From Syngnathus acus (lineage: Eukaryota; Chordata; Actinopteri; Syngnathiformes; Syngnathidae): a stretch of DNA of 64,000 nucleotides. Location of the stretch: NCBI RefSeq assembly GCF_901709675.1, contig NC_051087.1, positions 15,186,067 to 15,250,066 on the forward strand, written 5' to 3'. A program made the translations under genes and the position numbers. Below are positions 13,218 to 64,000 of the stretch, one piece after another. The notes under the pieces were generated by a model, which worked only from the letters and a program-made list of their open reading frames with translations, was not told the origin of the DNA and did no database searches. Within the stretch, counting starts at the first letter, position 1, and each line of letters begins with the position of its first letter.

Positions 13218-13701
13218 TGTAACGGACAGACAGTACAGCCAAGTGCGGTGACGACACAGAGTTTATTGTCAAGGGGAAGGGGAGCGGTGGAGGGCTGGAG
13301 CGGTGTACGGGCAAAGGAGGGTTCGTCGGGCAGGGATGGCTGGATGGCGGACCAGGAGCCGGAGTGATCGGCGGGACTTGTCACTGGCGACAGCAGATCG
13401 CAGACAGGAGTGATCTGAAGAGGATAGACAGGAGGACAGGAGTGATCTGAAGAGGATAGGGGCTGACTGGGGAGCAGGACGGACAAGAAAAACGGGACAA
13501 GAATCGAGTCGGAACAATTCAGGGAGTCAAGCTTACTTGGACCAATGCACACACGGACATCACGGGACAAGCTGACGGAGATGTTGCGCTGGCTGCGCTG
13601 ATATAGCGCTCTCTCTCAATGAGCGTGTGCCCGACCTGGGTGGCGGTGATTCCGGGGACAAGGGGGCGTGGTCGGGCGGTCAGCGGCGCCTGCGCGTGAC
13701 A
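13218..13701 (-). mobile_element. Solo LTR, 5-bp duplication ACACC
   Basis: Bounded by TGTAACGG and CGTGACA and flanked by ACACC on both sides. Read on the minus strand it has a TATA-like GCTATATCAG and a polyadenylation signal CAATAAACTCTGTGTCG near its 3' end, so it is oriented minus. It contains a small internal duplication of ACAGGAGTGATCTGAAGAGG. No internal retroelement genes remain. Confidence 0.88.
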
Positions 13702-14270
13702 ACACCATATCTGTAATCATCTAATAATGTCGGAAAAAAGAAAGAGACAATTTTAAACAAGTATTTTACCTAAATAATATGCAATTATAAAACACAAAAT
13801 GTACAAAAAAGTGCTAGTTATAATAGCAAAATATAAGGAAAAGTAAATAACTCCAGCATAATACTAAATATACAAAACAAGGTATGAACTTCTGTGCAGT
13901 ACTTCCACAGATAACATACAGGCAGTGCATCAAAGTACGTGTTATGCAACTAGACATTAAACACAGCATCTTAAAGCTGGTATACTACTATACAAAAGGA
14001 AAATAGCGCTACTGTACATCATCTATTGTTATTCAATCTTTGAACATAGTAGAAATCTGAGGTAATGTGCAACAAGAGCCAATTTGTGTGGAGAGGGAGT
14101 AAAAACAAACAATAAAAATCAAACCTCAATAATTAATAAGGATTGTGATTCACTCATTTTCAGTGTCAGTCGACAACCTTTCAGTCAGTGGCTTGTTGTC
14201 CTCAAGACACATTAAAAATGTTTGTATGAATGTAAGCTCAAGATTCTTGGGTTACCTGAGGTCAAGCACA

Positions 14271-14345
14271 TAGATTGATTGATTGAAACTTTATTGATCC
14301 CCGGGGGTGGGGAGATTCAGGCCCCACCCCAGCCATATTCATACC
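14271..14345. repeat. Fragment with TTTATTGATCCC motif
   Basis: GATTGATTGAAACTTTATTGATCCCCGGG matches the reversed 3' end commonly seen for fish retroelement fragments. Too short to classify. Confidence 0.35.
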
Positions 14346-14678
14346 ACAGAGCGGGTATATAAAAGACACACAGATGACATGAGCGCAACTCAATAGGCTC
14401 CTATAAGGCTGCCACACAACAGCGCCACAAAGAAAGCCAGTAAGTGCGAAAGTTAAAAGCCATCAAAGCAAAGCAACAAGACAAAGGAAAAAAGTAACAG
14501 CGGCCAACCAACCCCCCTCAATTCCAAAGAACACCCCAAAACACACAAAATAGCCTCCACGGGGTCCATAAACAGGTGTAAGGGCAGTCAAGTTCAACGG
14601 CGCCCAATGGACCGTGGTTGTGAATCGGTAAAACATCACCAAACAGGCAAACGTGTGAGCAGCGTCCTGGGCATGTAC

Positions 14679-14985
14679 AGTCGTATGCAAAAGTTTGGGC
14701 ACCCCTGATCCTTTTCATGATTTTCCTTTATAAATCATTGGTTGTTCGGATCTGAAATTTCAGTTAAATATATCATATAGCAGACAAGCACAGTGATATT
14801 TGAGAAGTGAAATGAAGTTTATAGGATTTACAGAAAGTGTGCAATCATTACTTGAACAAAAGTAGGCAGGTGCATAAATTTGGGCACCCCAACAGAAAAA
14901 TCCTCCATTTGCAGAAATAATTGGGCACCCCTGATCATTTTCATGAATTTCCTTTATAAATCATTGGTTGTTCGGATCAGAAATT
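14679..14985. mobile_element. Tc1-like transposon ends
   Basis: TACAGTCGTATGCAAAAGTTTGGGCACCCC is a widespread Tc1-type terminal repeat in fish. A second partial unit with the same GGGCACCCCTGATC...TCATTGGTTGTTCGGATC appears at 14920-14985. Only terminal sequence is present. Confidence 0.6.
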
Positions 14986-15349
14986 TCAGCTAAATAGAGG
15001 ATAAAAAGCTAATACAAAAATGAAATGTAACGTGGACTTCTCGTGGATGCACACACATCATAATAATAATTATTATTATTGTTGACATTATATCCTACTA
15101 TGAAACATTCAAGAACAATCTGTACTACAGCCCTTACCGGAAGAGGATGAATTTCTCTCAGATTACAAAAAAAAACATGCTAGCTTCATTGAAGATGGCC
15201 TGTAGATGTGACTGTAAGTACACATCTATATGTCCCTGCCATTGACTGGCAACCTGTCTAGCCTCAAGTCAACTGGGATCAGCTCTATAGAAAATGGATG
15301 GATGAATGCATGGCAGCACATTTTACACCGTAGTAGTCGTCGTCGTTGT

Positions 15350-15638
15350 TGTTAGCACGTCCGCCTCACAGTTAGGAGAATGCGAGTTCGATTCCACCTC
15401 CGGCCCTCTCTGTGTGGAGTTTGTATGTTCTCCCCGTTCCCGCATAGGTTTTCTCCGGCCACTTCGGTTTCCTCCCACATCCCAAAAACATGCATGGTAG
15501 GCTGATTGAGCACTCCAAATCGTCCCTAGGTGTGAGTACGGATGGTTGTTCGTTTCTGTGTGCCCTACGATTGGCTGGCAACCTGTTCAGGGTGTCACCC
15601 GCCTACTGCCCAATGACTGCTGGGATAGGCTCCAGCAT
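15350..15638 (+). mobile_element. tRNA-derived SINE (ATGG-tail family), diverged
   Basis: Head TAGCACGTCCGCCTCACAGT, B-box-like GAGTTCGATTCC and body through CTGGGATAGGCTCCAGCATC. The tail is lost. Confidence 0.8.
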
Positions 15639-17271
15639 CATACCAGTGAAGGAATGGGTTCGAAATACAAAAAGTCCTGCCTAGCTACAAAACCAGATAT
15701 GCTCAAACCTCATTGAATAAAGTACATAAGCAGACAAGTATATTCACATATTAAATCAATAAAAGAAACATTTTAAGCATATAATTATACCTACACACCA
15801 AATCAATAAAGCAGACAACTAGACATTTTTGATAGGGGGTAATGACAAAGGTTTTTATAACTTTATGATCTGATATTTATTTCTGAGCACTTTGAAATAA
15901 ATGTTTTTTGATATATTGCCTGAATAGCTTAATGACCCTTAAGGAACTGTTTAATGCATGCCTGATGATTTTCTAAATCAGGACACTGCCAAAGTCGTCT
16001 AAAAATGTTCAGTACTTGATTGTATCTTATGTTTTGACTAATGCTAGACGCCAGTTTTCGATTACTACTGAACGTTCTGGACAGAGGGAAATCTTTTGCC
16101 TAACAAAGAAAAGATATGGTTGGAAGCATGATTAAACTAAGAATATGATGACGTAAGCAAGTACATGGAGTATCAAAAGAACAAACAAACAAAAACATGG
16201 TAAGTGGTGAGTACAAATTTTGCATAATCAGTGAACATTAATAAATTGATGATGTCACAGCCAAAAGCTCACATAATTCCGTACAAAATGACAAAATTGA
16301 AAGAATGATGAATGGATGAGGTGCGACAGTGTATGTGCAAGAATGGAGGAGAATGTATACAGGAAGGTCACTTGGAGATAAAACCAGCAGGTGCCAGAGG
16401 GAGACAGCCAAGAACCCGGCCAAAGATGATCGTCAATGCTGAAAGACGGAAAGGAGAACAACAGCCCCCACACACATCGAATCGCCCATAATCAGTACCA
16501 AACCCCACGGAACCAGCTCTCACCGAACCAGGACCCACTCCCATGGAATCAAACTCTCCTGCCAACTTGCCCCACCCCAAAGACTCATCACCCATCAAAC
16601 TCGGCCCACACTGGCATGTGCAACTGAATATAAGCTGACCAAAGAACCTTGAACGTTGCCTTTTCTGAATGGAGACTTTCTGCTCTTGAGCATGGTCGCA
16701 CGAAAGGCCCAGCGCTGTATTGTAATTTCCTGAAAACAGAGCTTTCTTAACAAGAATTGTGACTGAACTCAACCAACCTGTGTAAGTCTAAATTTTGTTT
16801 CGGTGTCTTAGCCTTTTCTTAAAACTGAAGAAATAAAACGAGCACGCGGTGAGTAAATTGGATAACAGGTGATTCGCTATGGCTTTTGCCGTGAGGCGCG
16901 GATAGCGCGCTTCCCAAATTGTGGACCAAAAATCCAACACCAGATAAATAAAAGAAACATCAATCCATCCATTTTCTGAACCGCTTATTCTCACGAGGGT
17001 CCCGAGAGTGCTGAATTAAAATGGGAAACGATATGGGCAAACATTATATTGAAGGAGTTCTGAATAGGTGTTTTGAGCCTGAGTTACTATTATGAAGGTC
17101 CTATAATTAACATGGCTGTCAAAGCAGTGTTCATGTCATGGGAAATTGTCTAATTTCCCTTCGATGGTCCAAAAATGTTTAATTTACTCGAAATGTTGGA
17201 TCAACTGACAGTGGACAGTAGTACTGTTCATCTATTCATACAAGCAGCATGTTAAACACTTTTGACTAGAT

Positions 17272-17745
17272 CAGTGTTCTCAAATAGTGGGGCAGCCCCC
17301 CTCCCCTCCAGGGAGGCACATTCCGACACTGTGTGTGACCCCAGGGAACTCATTAATTAGGATGCAATGTCATGCAGAGGTGTACTTTTAACATTTTAAT
17401 AGACAGATTATACAATTTATAGTCATTGAGGAGAGCTGGGGTGTACGAAATATTTTCTTCCATCCATCCATACCGCTTGTCCCCACGGGGGTTGCTGGCA
17501 TGCTGGAACCTATCCCAGCAGTAAACGGGCAGTAGGCGCGAGACACCCTGAACTAGTTGCCAGCCAATCGCAATATCTTCTTCATAGCAGAAAAAGCACT
17601 ACACAAGATGGAAGCAAAATGGGCCTGTGCATGCACTTGTGACATTTTTGGTGTTGGCTCAAAGGTTGGTAAGGACTAGAAATTTCATGGCCCCATCTCC
17701 TGGATTGTCAACACTGACGGTAGTAAATAAAGTTAGTGACCCCTG
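17272..17745. mobile_element. hAT-type element with a SINE fragment inside
   Basis: Ends CAGTGTTCTCAAATAGTGGGG / GTGACCCCTG, with imperfect flanking repeats (GACTAGAT / GCCTAGAG, 6 of 8). A minus-strand SINE 3' fragment occupies 17458-17575. Confidence 0.65.
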
Positions 17746-18174
17746 GCCTAGAGTATACAGTGGAGCCAGCCTGTTATTAGCGGGGAAGATGGGGGAGGGT
17801 AGCCCACAATTAGTAAAACTTCAAATAAATTTGACGCCATTTAAACGCAATGAAGGAGGGGGTGGAGGTGCTGTGTATTTTGGGTGTCCTGGAATGCATT
17901 AAGTGAATTCCCATTGATTTCAGTGGAATAAGAAGATTTGCGATACAAGTGTAGGAAGTGCAAAAACAGAAAAATATATACTCAAGTGCTAAAACATGAA
18001 AACAGATTTAAATACAGTAACATAGTATTAACAGTTTTTTTACTTCCCACATGTACCGTTTTTTTCCATGTATAATGCGCCCCCATGTATAATACGCACC
18101 CTAAAAATGGCATGTTGATGCTGGAAAAAAGCCTGTACCCATGTATAATACGCACCCAAATTTTATTTTTTCCC

Positions 18175-18409
18175 AATGATCGTCACACACGCATCTGGGT
18201 GTGGTGAAATTTGTCCTCTGCATTTGACCCATCCCCGTGTGATTTTGAACCATCCCCTGGGGGAGAGGGGAGCAGTGAGCAGCAGCGGCGCCGCGCTCGG
18301 GAATCATTTGGTGATCTAACCCCCCAATTCCAACCCTTAATGCTGAGTGCCAAGCAGGGAGGCAATGGGTCCCATTTTTATAGTCTTTGGTATGACTCGG
18401 CCGGGTTAC
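18175..18409 (-). mobile_element. tRNA-derived SINE (TTTAAC-tail family), 5'-truncated
   Basis: Minus-strand copy from CACCACACCCAGATGCG to the GGCCGAGTCATACC region just after the tRNA-like head, where it stops. The tail and most of the body are preserved. Confidence 0.8.
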
Positions 18410-19067
18410 TTAAGTCCGTAAACGTAAAATTATTTCAGAAAAAAGATCATCTTTGGGAACAACCGGATGTTATTCTGCCGGTCAGTATCACTGCGCATGC
18501 AGTAGCAAACTCGATAGCGAAGAAATATGTGAGACTCTCAACGGGATCACCAATATTTGAGTGATGTTCCAGTTATTTATCACAATTATTTATTATAATA
18601 ATAACATATATAATATATATAATAACTATTTATTTATTATTCACAATTGTCATGGTGATCTTTCTGGTGATTTCTTAACTAGGCTGGGAAAAAAACGGTA
18701 AACAATCTAGTGATTACTGCACAGCATGAAAAAGCCAAAACTACAGTAGGCTAGAATGAACGCTGAAGACCAAAAAGATAATCAAACTGAGATAATGAGA
18801 AATGTCTCACCAAATAATAAATTAAATTAATCCACATGCCCAAAAAATAGAGCAAATTAACCATCAACAGAAGTTGGATGATGTAGCGCCCTCTGCAGAC
18901 CGGCCACTGTTTCTGCAACCGATAAAGCATTGGACTTTAATGATTGGTTTGGACTTTCAGGATTGGATTTTCAGCAGGGCTCTCAGAGCCGCCAATCACA
19001 GCCCGCACCCACACTGCAGTCTCCTCAGCAAGACACGACAAACCGATGTCACATGCGCCACGCTTAC

Positions 19068-19073
19068 TTTATT
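19068..19073 (-). terminator. topbp1 polyadenylation signal AATAAA
   Basis: AATAAA on the minus strand, about 70 bases after the stop codon, followed by AGTAAGCG. It would give a very short 3' UTR. Position and motif only. Confidence 0.5.
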
Positions 19074-19142
19074 TTATAACACAAACCAATCTTATTTACA
19101 ATATTTTGTACATGTGAAGGATAAGAGAGTCAGGGGGTGTTT

Positions 19143-59930
<40,788 letters not shown>

Positions 59931-60120
59931 GATGGACAACCTAAAAGAGACAAACAACCCGACGAAACATTTAAGGGCACCATTTAATAGATATCGGGTG
60001 TAATTTGATTATGTTTAAAGTGTCTATTTTACCAAGCAATATAGCTAAATAACGGGATATCGAATCAAAATGTTAACGAAAGCTCCACTAACATGAAGCT
60101 TACGCAGTCAACCCACTTAC

Positions 60121-60385
60121 CTCCGACGGGGGCTCGAAATCGTCCAAAAATTATAAAAGAGGATAATTCACTAACTGTAACTGTCGCACAAAGCCTGCGC
60201 GAACTTCACAAAAACCTTAGTTGAAGAAAGAACCAATTAGCTAATATACTAACGAACAACCTCGTATTTGATCAAATATCATTTGAACTCATTTGTACTG
60301 GCGGGTAATTCGTCACGAATGTACCGAATACATTGACATTTCTTCTCCTTTGTCAATATCGGCATTCTAAGTTAGCCTTGTTATT
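60121..60385 (-). other. topbp1: topbp1 non-coding first exon (5' UTR) and start region
   Basis: The second exon has an acceptor just upstream of its ATG (CTTTTAG before 59940), so a non-coding first exon is required. A strong donor, GAG followed by GTAAGTGGG on the minus strand, sits at 60121/60120 and is the best partner. The resulting intron would be 180 bp. The transcription start is not defined by sequence; the 60385 limit is set by the promoter-like motifs just upstream and is approximate. Confidence 0.6.
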
Positions 60386-60412
60386 CGCGCCACGACGTCA
60401 CTTCCCCCGGGG
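60380..60412 (-). promoter_or_regulatory. ETS/CRE/E2F-like promoter cluster of topbp1
   Basis: Read on the minus strand this stretch contains GGGGGAAGTGACGTCG (an ETS core GGAAGTG fused to a CRE-like TGACGTC) followed by GGCGCGAA, which matches an E2F site. No TATA box is evident. Such motifs are typical of TATA-less promoters of S-phase genes, and mammalian TOPBP1 is known to be E2F1-responsive. The assignment is inferred from motif match and position, roughly 260 bp before the first-exon donor. Confidence 0.45.
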
Positions 60413-60805
60413 TTCCAAGGTAATTAAACCGTAAGGAAACATTGGCACGCACGAACGTCTTGCAATATCGTACATTTGTAATATAGATCATTTGTTGGGG
60501 AAACAAAATAGGAAATACACTTTTAATTCGATCCTTTGTCAAATCACTCACGAAATTGTCACGTTCTAAAAGTATTTCTTTCTTGCCAAATTCACAAATA
60601 CAAACAATTCAGGCATAAATTGACAGAAAATTGCACAGTTTAAACAGTAACAAGAAATAAGAGAAAAAAAATAAAGTGAAAATAGTATAATATGAACTAA
60701 TAATTAAACAAATAATGTTGAGGATCTTATTCATGAAGAGCCGCTTCGCCAACATCATCTTCACTGGCAGCTCCCTCTTTTAAGTATGTGCCCTGCGAGC
60801 ATTTT

Positions 60806-61090
60806 GACGTCTATTAGACGTCTATATGCTAACCAGACGTCTCGGCTAAAACACGTCTAAAAGTCGTCTAAAAGTGTAACAAATATAGACGTCTATGCCA
60901 TAGACGTCTATAGCACAGACGTCTAAAAGACGTCTAATACACTTTTAGGCGTCTACGGGATAGACATCTATTAGACGTCTATTAGACGTCTATATGTGAA
61001 AGTTTTTTTTAGACGTTCGAATGATGGCTAATAGCTATTAGCGCTAATCGCGCTAATAGCTAGTGATCATTTGAACATCTAGACGTCTAT
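60806..61090. repeat. AGACGTCT palindrome cluster and hairpin
   Basis: Ten GACGTC cores, most as TAGACGTCTA or AGACGTCT, lie within about 285 bp. A long inverted repeat centred near 61045 (CTAATAGCTATTAGCGC / GCGCTAATAGCTAG) sits inside. It is about 400 bp upstream of the topbp1 promoter. The origin is unknown; it may be a degenerate transposon. Confidence 0.8.
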
Positions 61091-61554
61091 TCAACATTGA
61101 GGTTCTCTTCAATGCATTTAACCGGTGATCCTTACCTTTGTGTAATTCCAGGATGTTGTGAAAATGTATTTGATTAGTGATGGTCCAGGGTGTGAAATTT
61201 TACATTTTTTAATACAGAAATAGGTTTCAGTAACAGTCATACCTACATACAGTACATACAGTTACCTGCAGATATAAATACACCTTTTGATGTTAAAATT
61301 AACCCAAATTATAATTGAACCTAAATAAAAACATTTTTTCAAACATTATCCAACATCACAAATATAAATGTGCACTGTTTTTAAATCATATGTTTAAAAA
61401 TGTAAAATTATACATAGAGTATTAAAACATGGGGGCTATTTAATAGAACAAAACTACTACATTACAATATAAATATATACTACATATTTTATGTAGGACA
61501 TATCAAACTAAACAACCAGCTCGGCGAAACACAACAATATAAACATCACTCTCT

Positions 61555-61965
61555 TGTGGGCTTTTGATAGCCCCCTTTGCTACTCAGCGCTGGAGCCCGT
61601 TTTAATTTTAAAGCCATTGCGTTCCTTGTTTCATCATCCGTGGCCTCTGTGCGTGTCGCCAACAGCTTCTACAAAGATGAACTTGATGTACATCAGGCAC
61701 CACCCATTGTAGACCTTGGGATTACTCTGTAAAAGAAATATGAATATGGGGAAAAAAAACACGACTATCTGTAAAATAGTTTTTCCTTGATGCATCTCAT
61801 GTCAGTCGCACATTTCGAACTTGAAGCAATCGCACAGGAACGAACAGACAGGGTTTTTTTTATTTACCAAGTTATCAGAGCAGTCTTCCTGAGGGCTTTC
61901 TGCACGAGTCACACGAGGAAGCATACTGAACGTTGTCATTGTCATTTGTGTAGAGTCTACAACAG
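61555..61965 (-). pseudogene. Possible relic coding exons, unidentified
   Basis: On the minus strand, TTTGTAG/AAGCTG at about 61671 opens a 40-codon frame reading LLATRTEATDDETRNAMALK and on to QKPTRE before TGA at about 61555. A further segment at 61880-61965 (STQMTMTTFSMLPRVTRAES) follows an acceptor-like TTGTAG and ends at GTAAAT. Composition looks protein-like, but I do not recognise it and the two pieces are not shown to join. Confidence 0.25.
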
Positions 61966-62138
61966 AAAGAAATGTCAACATTGAGCGCAGCCACCACATC
62001 GTAAGCCTTCACTGTTGTCGTTTTTTAATCTACAGTACAGATGTCAAACTAATCATACCGGTCCATGGTCTTGGAAACATGCAGGTCTTCAAATCAGCGG
62101 CCTCCTAACACACGACTGCTTTGCAATCTGTATACTGT

Positions 62139-63500
62139 ATTTTTTGGACTATAAGTCGCGTTTTTTTTCATAGTTTGGGTGGGAGGGCGACTTATGCTGA
62201 GGAGCGACATATATATATATCTTTTCAAAAATTAAAAAAAAAAAAAAAAAGAAAGTGAAACCGCGATAAACGAACCGCAATGTAGCAAGGGATTACTGTA
62301 ATTTGAATTTCAAGTGACGTCAGCAGCGCGGCGCGGCGTGGCGCGGTGGTTGTTTACAAAAAGGACAAAGATTGATCATGGGATGACGAAGATGACGAAG
62401 GGCCCCCCCACATACTACCGGCATCATTAGCGGCTTTGTTTGTAAGTGACACGGAAGACGAAGAGTTTGAAGGATTTAATGATTTGGAGTGACACAGAAG
62501 GTTTGAAAAACTATTATGGCTTCTACGCACGCCCGGTGCTACTCTACGGAGCTCTCTTTCACCTCCTTGGATGGAAAGTCGGAGGCCGGTGCTCGGCCGG
62601 GTGGCTGTCCGGTGACGGTGGATGGGGCTCGGACATGGCTTTTACGCGCGCCCGGTCCTACTCTACGGAGCTTTCTTTCACCTCCGTGGATGGAAGTCGG
62701 GGGCCGGTGCTCGGCCAGGTGGCTGTCCGGGGACGGTGGATGGGGCTCGGACATGGCTTTTACGCACGCCCGGTCTTATTCTATGGAGCTCTCTTCCACC
62801 TCCGTGGCTGGAAGTGCCACCTCCAGGGATGGAAGTCCACGCCGCCACATGCCTGGAAGCAATGTTCCCTCTAATTTTTCATGTATCTCGGCATAGACAC
62901 AAGCTCCCTGAGCAAAGTGAGTACTACAGTGAGCAACATCAGGTCGCTTCGGGGGGGGGGTGCTAATGGGACGTCCAACGATTTCTTGCAGCTTAGAGGG
63001 AACATTGCCTGGAAGTCCACGCCGGTGCTTGGGGCCGTGTGGTGCTGAACTATTTATGTTATAGTTATTTGATATATTTTATTTCGTGTAGCAACTTGTA
63101 TGTTTTTATCGTTACAGTTCAGTAGTTGGCTCGTTGAACTCTTGTTTTGTTAAATAAAGAGCCGTTTACCAAACCCACGTCTTTCCTTGTACTTTGTTAA
63201 CGCTACAATATAATTATATACTAGATCTGTGGAATAATGACGATGCTGACGTCAGGGCGCACGCGCGGCGTTGTTGACAAAGGACGAGGAATTTGATCGA
63301 TGGATTTAATGATTTGGAGTGACACAGATGGTTTGATAATATTATTGCTTATATAATGGTTATTTGATATATCATTTATATATCGTTATATGGGCCTGTG
63401 GAATATTTTGAAGTGCAAGCGCCGTCAGCGGCGCGCACCCATTGTTGACATAAAGGACGATCGATGGATTTAATGAATTGGAGTGACACAGATGGTTTTA
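62139..63500. mobile_element. CCGTA-type element with ~115-bp tandem units, right end lost
   Basis: Begins ACTGTATTTTTTGGACTATAAGTCGCG and carries tandem units with GGAGCTCTCTTTCACCTCC matching those at 35321-35650, then TTGACATAAAGGACGATCGATGG. Cut off where a Tc1-like end starts after TTTTA. Confidence 0.68.
62860..63007. mobile_element. MITE with CAATGTTCCCTCTAA ends, 8-bp duplication CCTGGAAG
   Basis: CAATGTTCCCTCTAATTTTTC / CTTAGAGGGAACATTG flanked by CCTGGAAG. A short relative of 58081-58391. The uninterrupted site (CACGCCTGGAAGTCCACG) is readable at about 35605. Confidence 0.92.
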
Positions 63501-63657
63501 CAGTGCCTTGCGAAAGTATTTGAACCTTTCAACATTTCGCGACATTTCAGGCTTCAAACATAAAGATATAAAAGTTTAATTTTATGTCAAGAATCAACAA
63601 CAAGTGGGACACAATCGTGAAGTGGAACAAAATTTATTGGATAATTTAAACTTTTTC
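63501..63657. mobile_element. Tc1-like transposon end
   Basis: CAGTGCCTTGCGAAAGTATT after TA, then CACATTTCAGGCTTC-like and CAACAACAAGTGGGACACAATC blocks, characteristic of Tc1 transposon termini widespread in teleosts. No transposase; the remainder is replaced by LINE sequence. Confidence 0.75.
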
Positions 63658-64000
63658 CCCTCCGTGAGTCGTCACCTTATCGTGGTGGAGGGGTTTGCGT
63701 GCCCCTATGATCCTAGGAGCCATGTTGTCTGGGGCTTCATGCCCCTGGTAGGGTCACCCATGGCAAACGGGTCCTAGGTGAGGGGCCAGACAAAGCACGG
63801 CTCATCAGCCCCTTATGATGATAAAAATGAATGGATCACGTTTTCCCTCGCCCGGACGCGGGTCACCGGGGCCCCCCTCTGGAGCCAGGCCTGGAGGCGG
63901 GGCTCGAAGGCGAGCGTCTGGTGGCCGGGCCTTCGCCCATGGGGCCCGGCCGGGCTCAGCCCGAAAAGGAAACGTGGGTCCCCCTTCCCATGGGCTCACC
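63658..64000 (+). mobile_element. 5' end of a teleost LINE, cut by the window edge
   Basis: CCGTGAGTCGTCACCTTATCG, CATGTTGTCTGGGGCTTCATG and CCCCTCTGGAGCCAGGCCTGG are typical of the 5' leader of the same RTE-like fish LINE family whose 3' part is at 42645-44956, going by general knowledge of that family. GC-rich and non-coding as far as visible. Confidence 0.6.

Noticed and set aside
13181-13570. 129-codon minus-strand ORF as a gene
   Set aside because: Lies within the solo LTR bounded by ACACC duplications and reads through an internal tandem duplication.
16368-16772. 134-codon minus-strand ORF as a gene
   Set aside because: No recognisable domain, no supporting splice context, and overlapping open frames on both strands; consistent with chance.

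Overview
The window is a piece of a ray-finned fish genome. It holds tRNA-derived SINEs with (ATGG)n or TTTAAC tails, many hAT and TA-inserting DNA-transposon remnants, fish-type LINE fragments and solo LTRs, together with compact (70-200 bp) vertebrate-style introns. The repeat mix resembles repeat-rich percomorphs such as pipefish and seahorses, but that placement is a guess. It contains one convincing protein gene, topbp1, complete and on the minus strand. The gene runs from a non-coding first exon ending at 60121 down to the stop codon at 19143-19145.

The coding sequence was rebuilt here from 27 coding exons. All splice phases agree. The summed length is 4419 nt including the stop, giving 1472 residues, close to the roughly 1520 of human TOPBP1. 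All BRCT modules (0-8), the ATR-activating segment with its key tryptophan, and the basic C-terminal tail are present. TOPBP1 is the scaffold that links replication initiation (Treslin/TICRR) and the 9-1-1 clamp to ATR activation. Two introns appear to use GC-AG instead of GT-AG splice sites.

Layout: 1-19050 is gene-free DNA downstream of topbp1. It contains a TA-flanked element carrying a 251-bp tandem array, several hAT elements with 8-bp target duplications, a solo LTR (13218-13701) and SINE fragments. 19050-60400 is topbp1. Its exons lie in compact clusters (19.1-22.7, 26.9-29.2, 33.1-33.9, 40.7-42.0 and 56.1-60.1 kb) separated by introns swollen with nested transposons. The 22731-26940 intron is a four-level nest, and removing it leaves an intron of about 69 bp. 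60400-64000 is the upstream flank: an ETS/CRE/E2F-like promoter, a dense cluster of AGACGTCT palindromes with a hairpin, another TA-flanked element, a Tc1-like end and the 5' end of a LINE.

Nothing here looks like an operon or gene cluster. The transposons supply the novelty, in particular a family with CAGGGATGAG ends, 6-bp target duplications and a zinc-finger remnant. An empty site for it can be read from a related copy inside the window.
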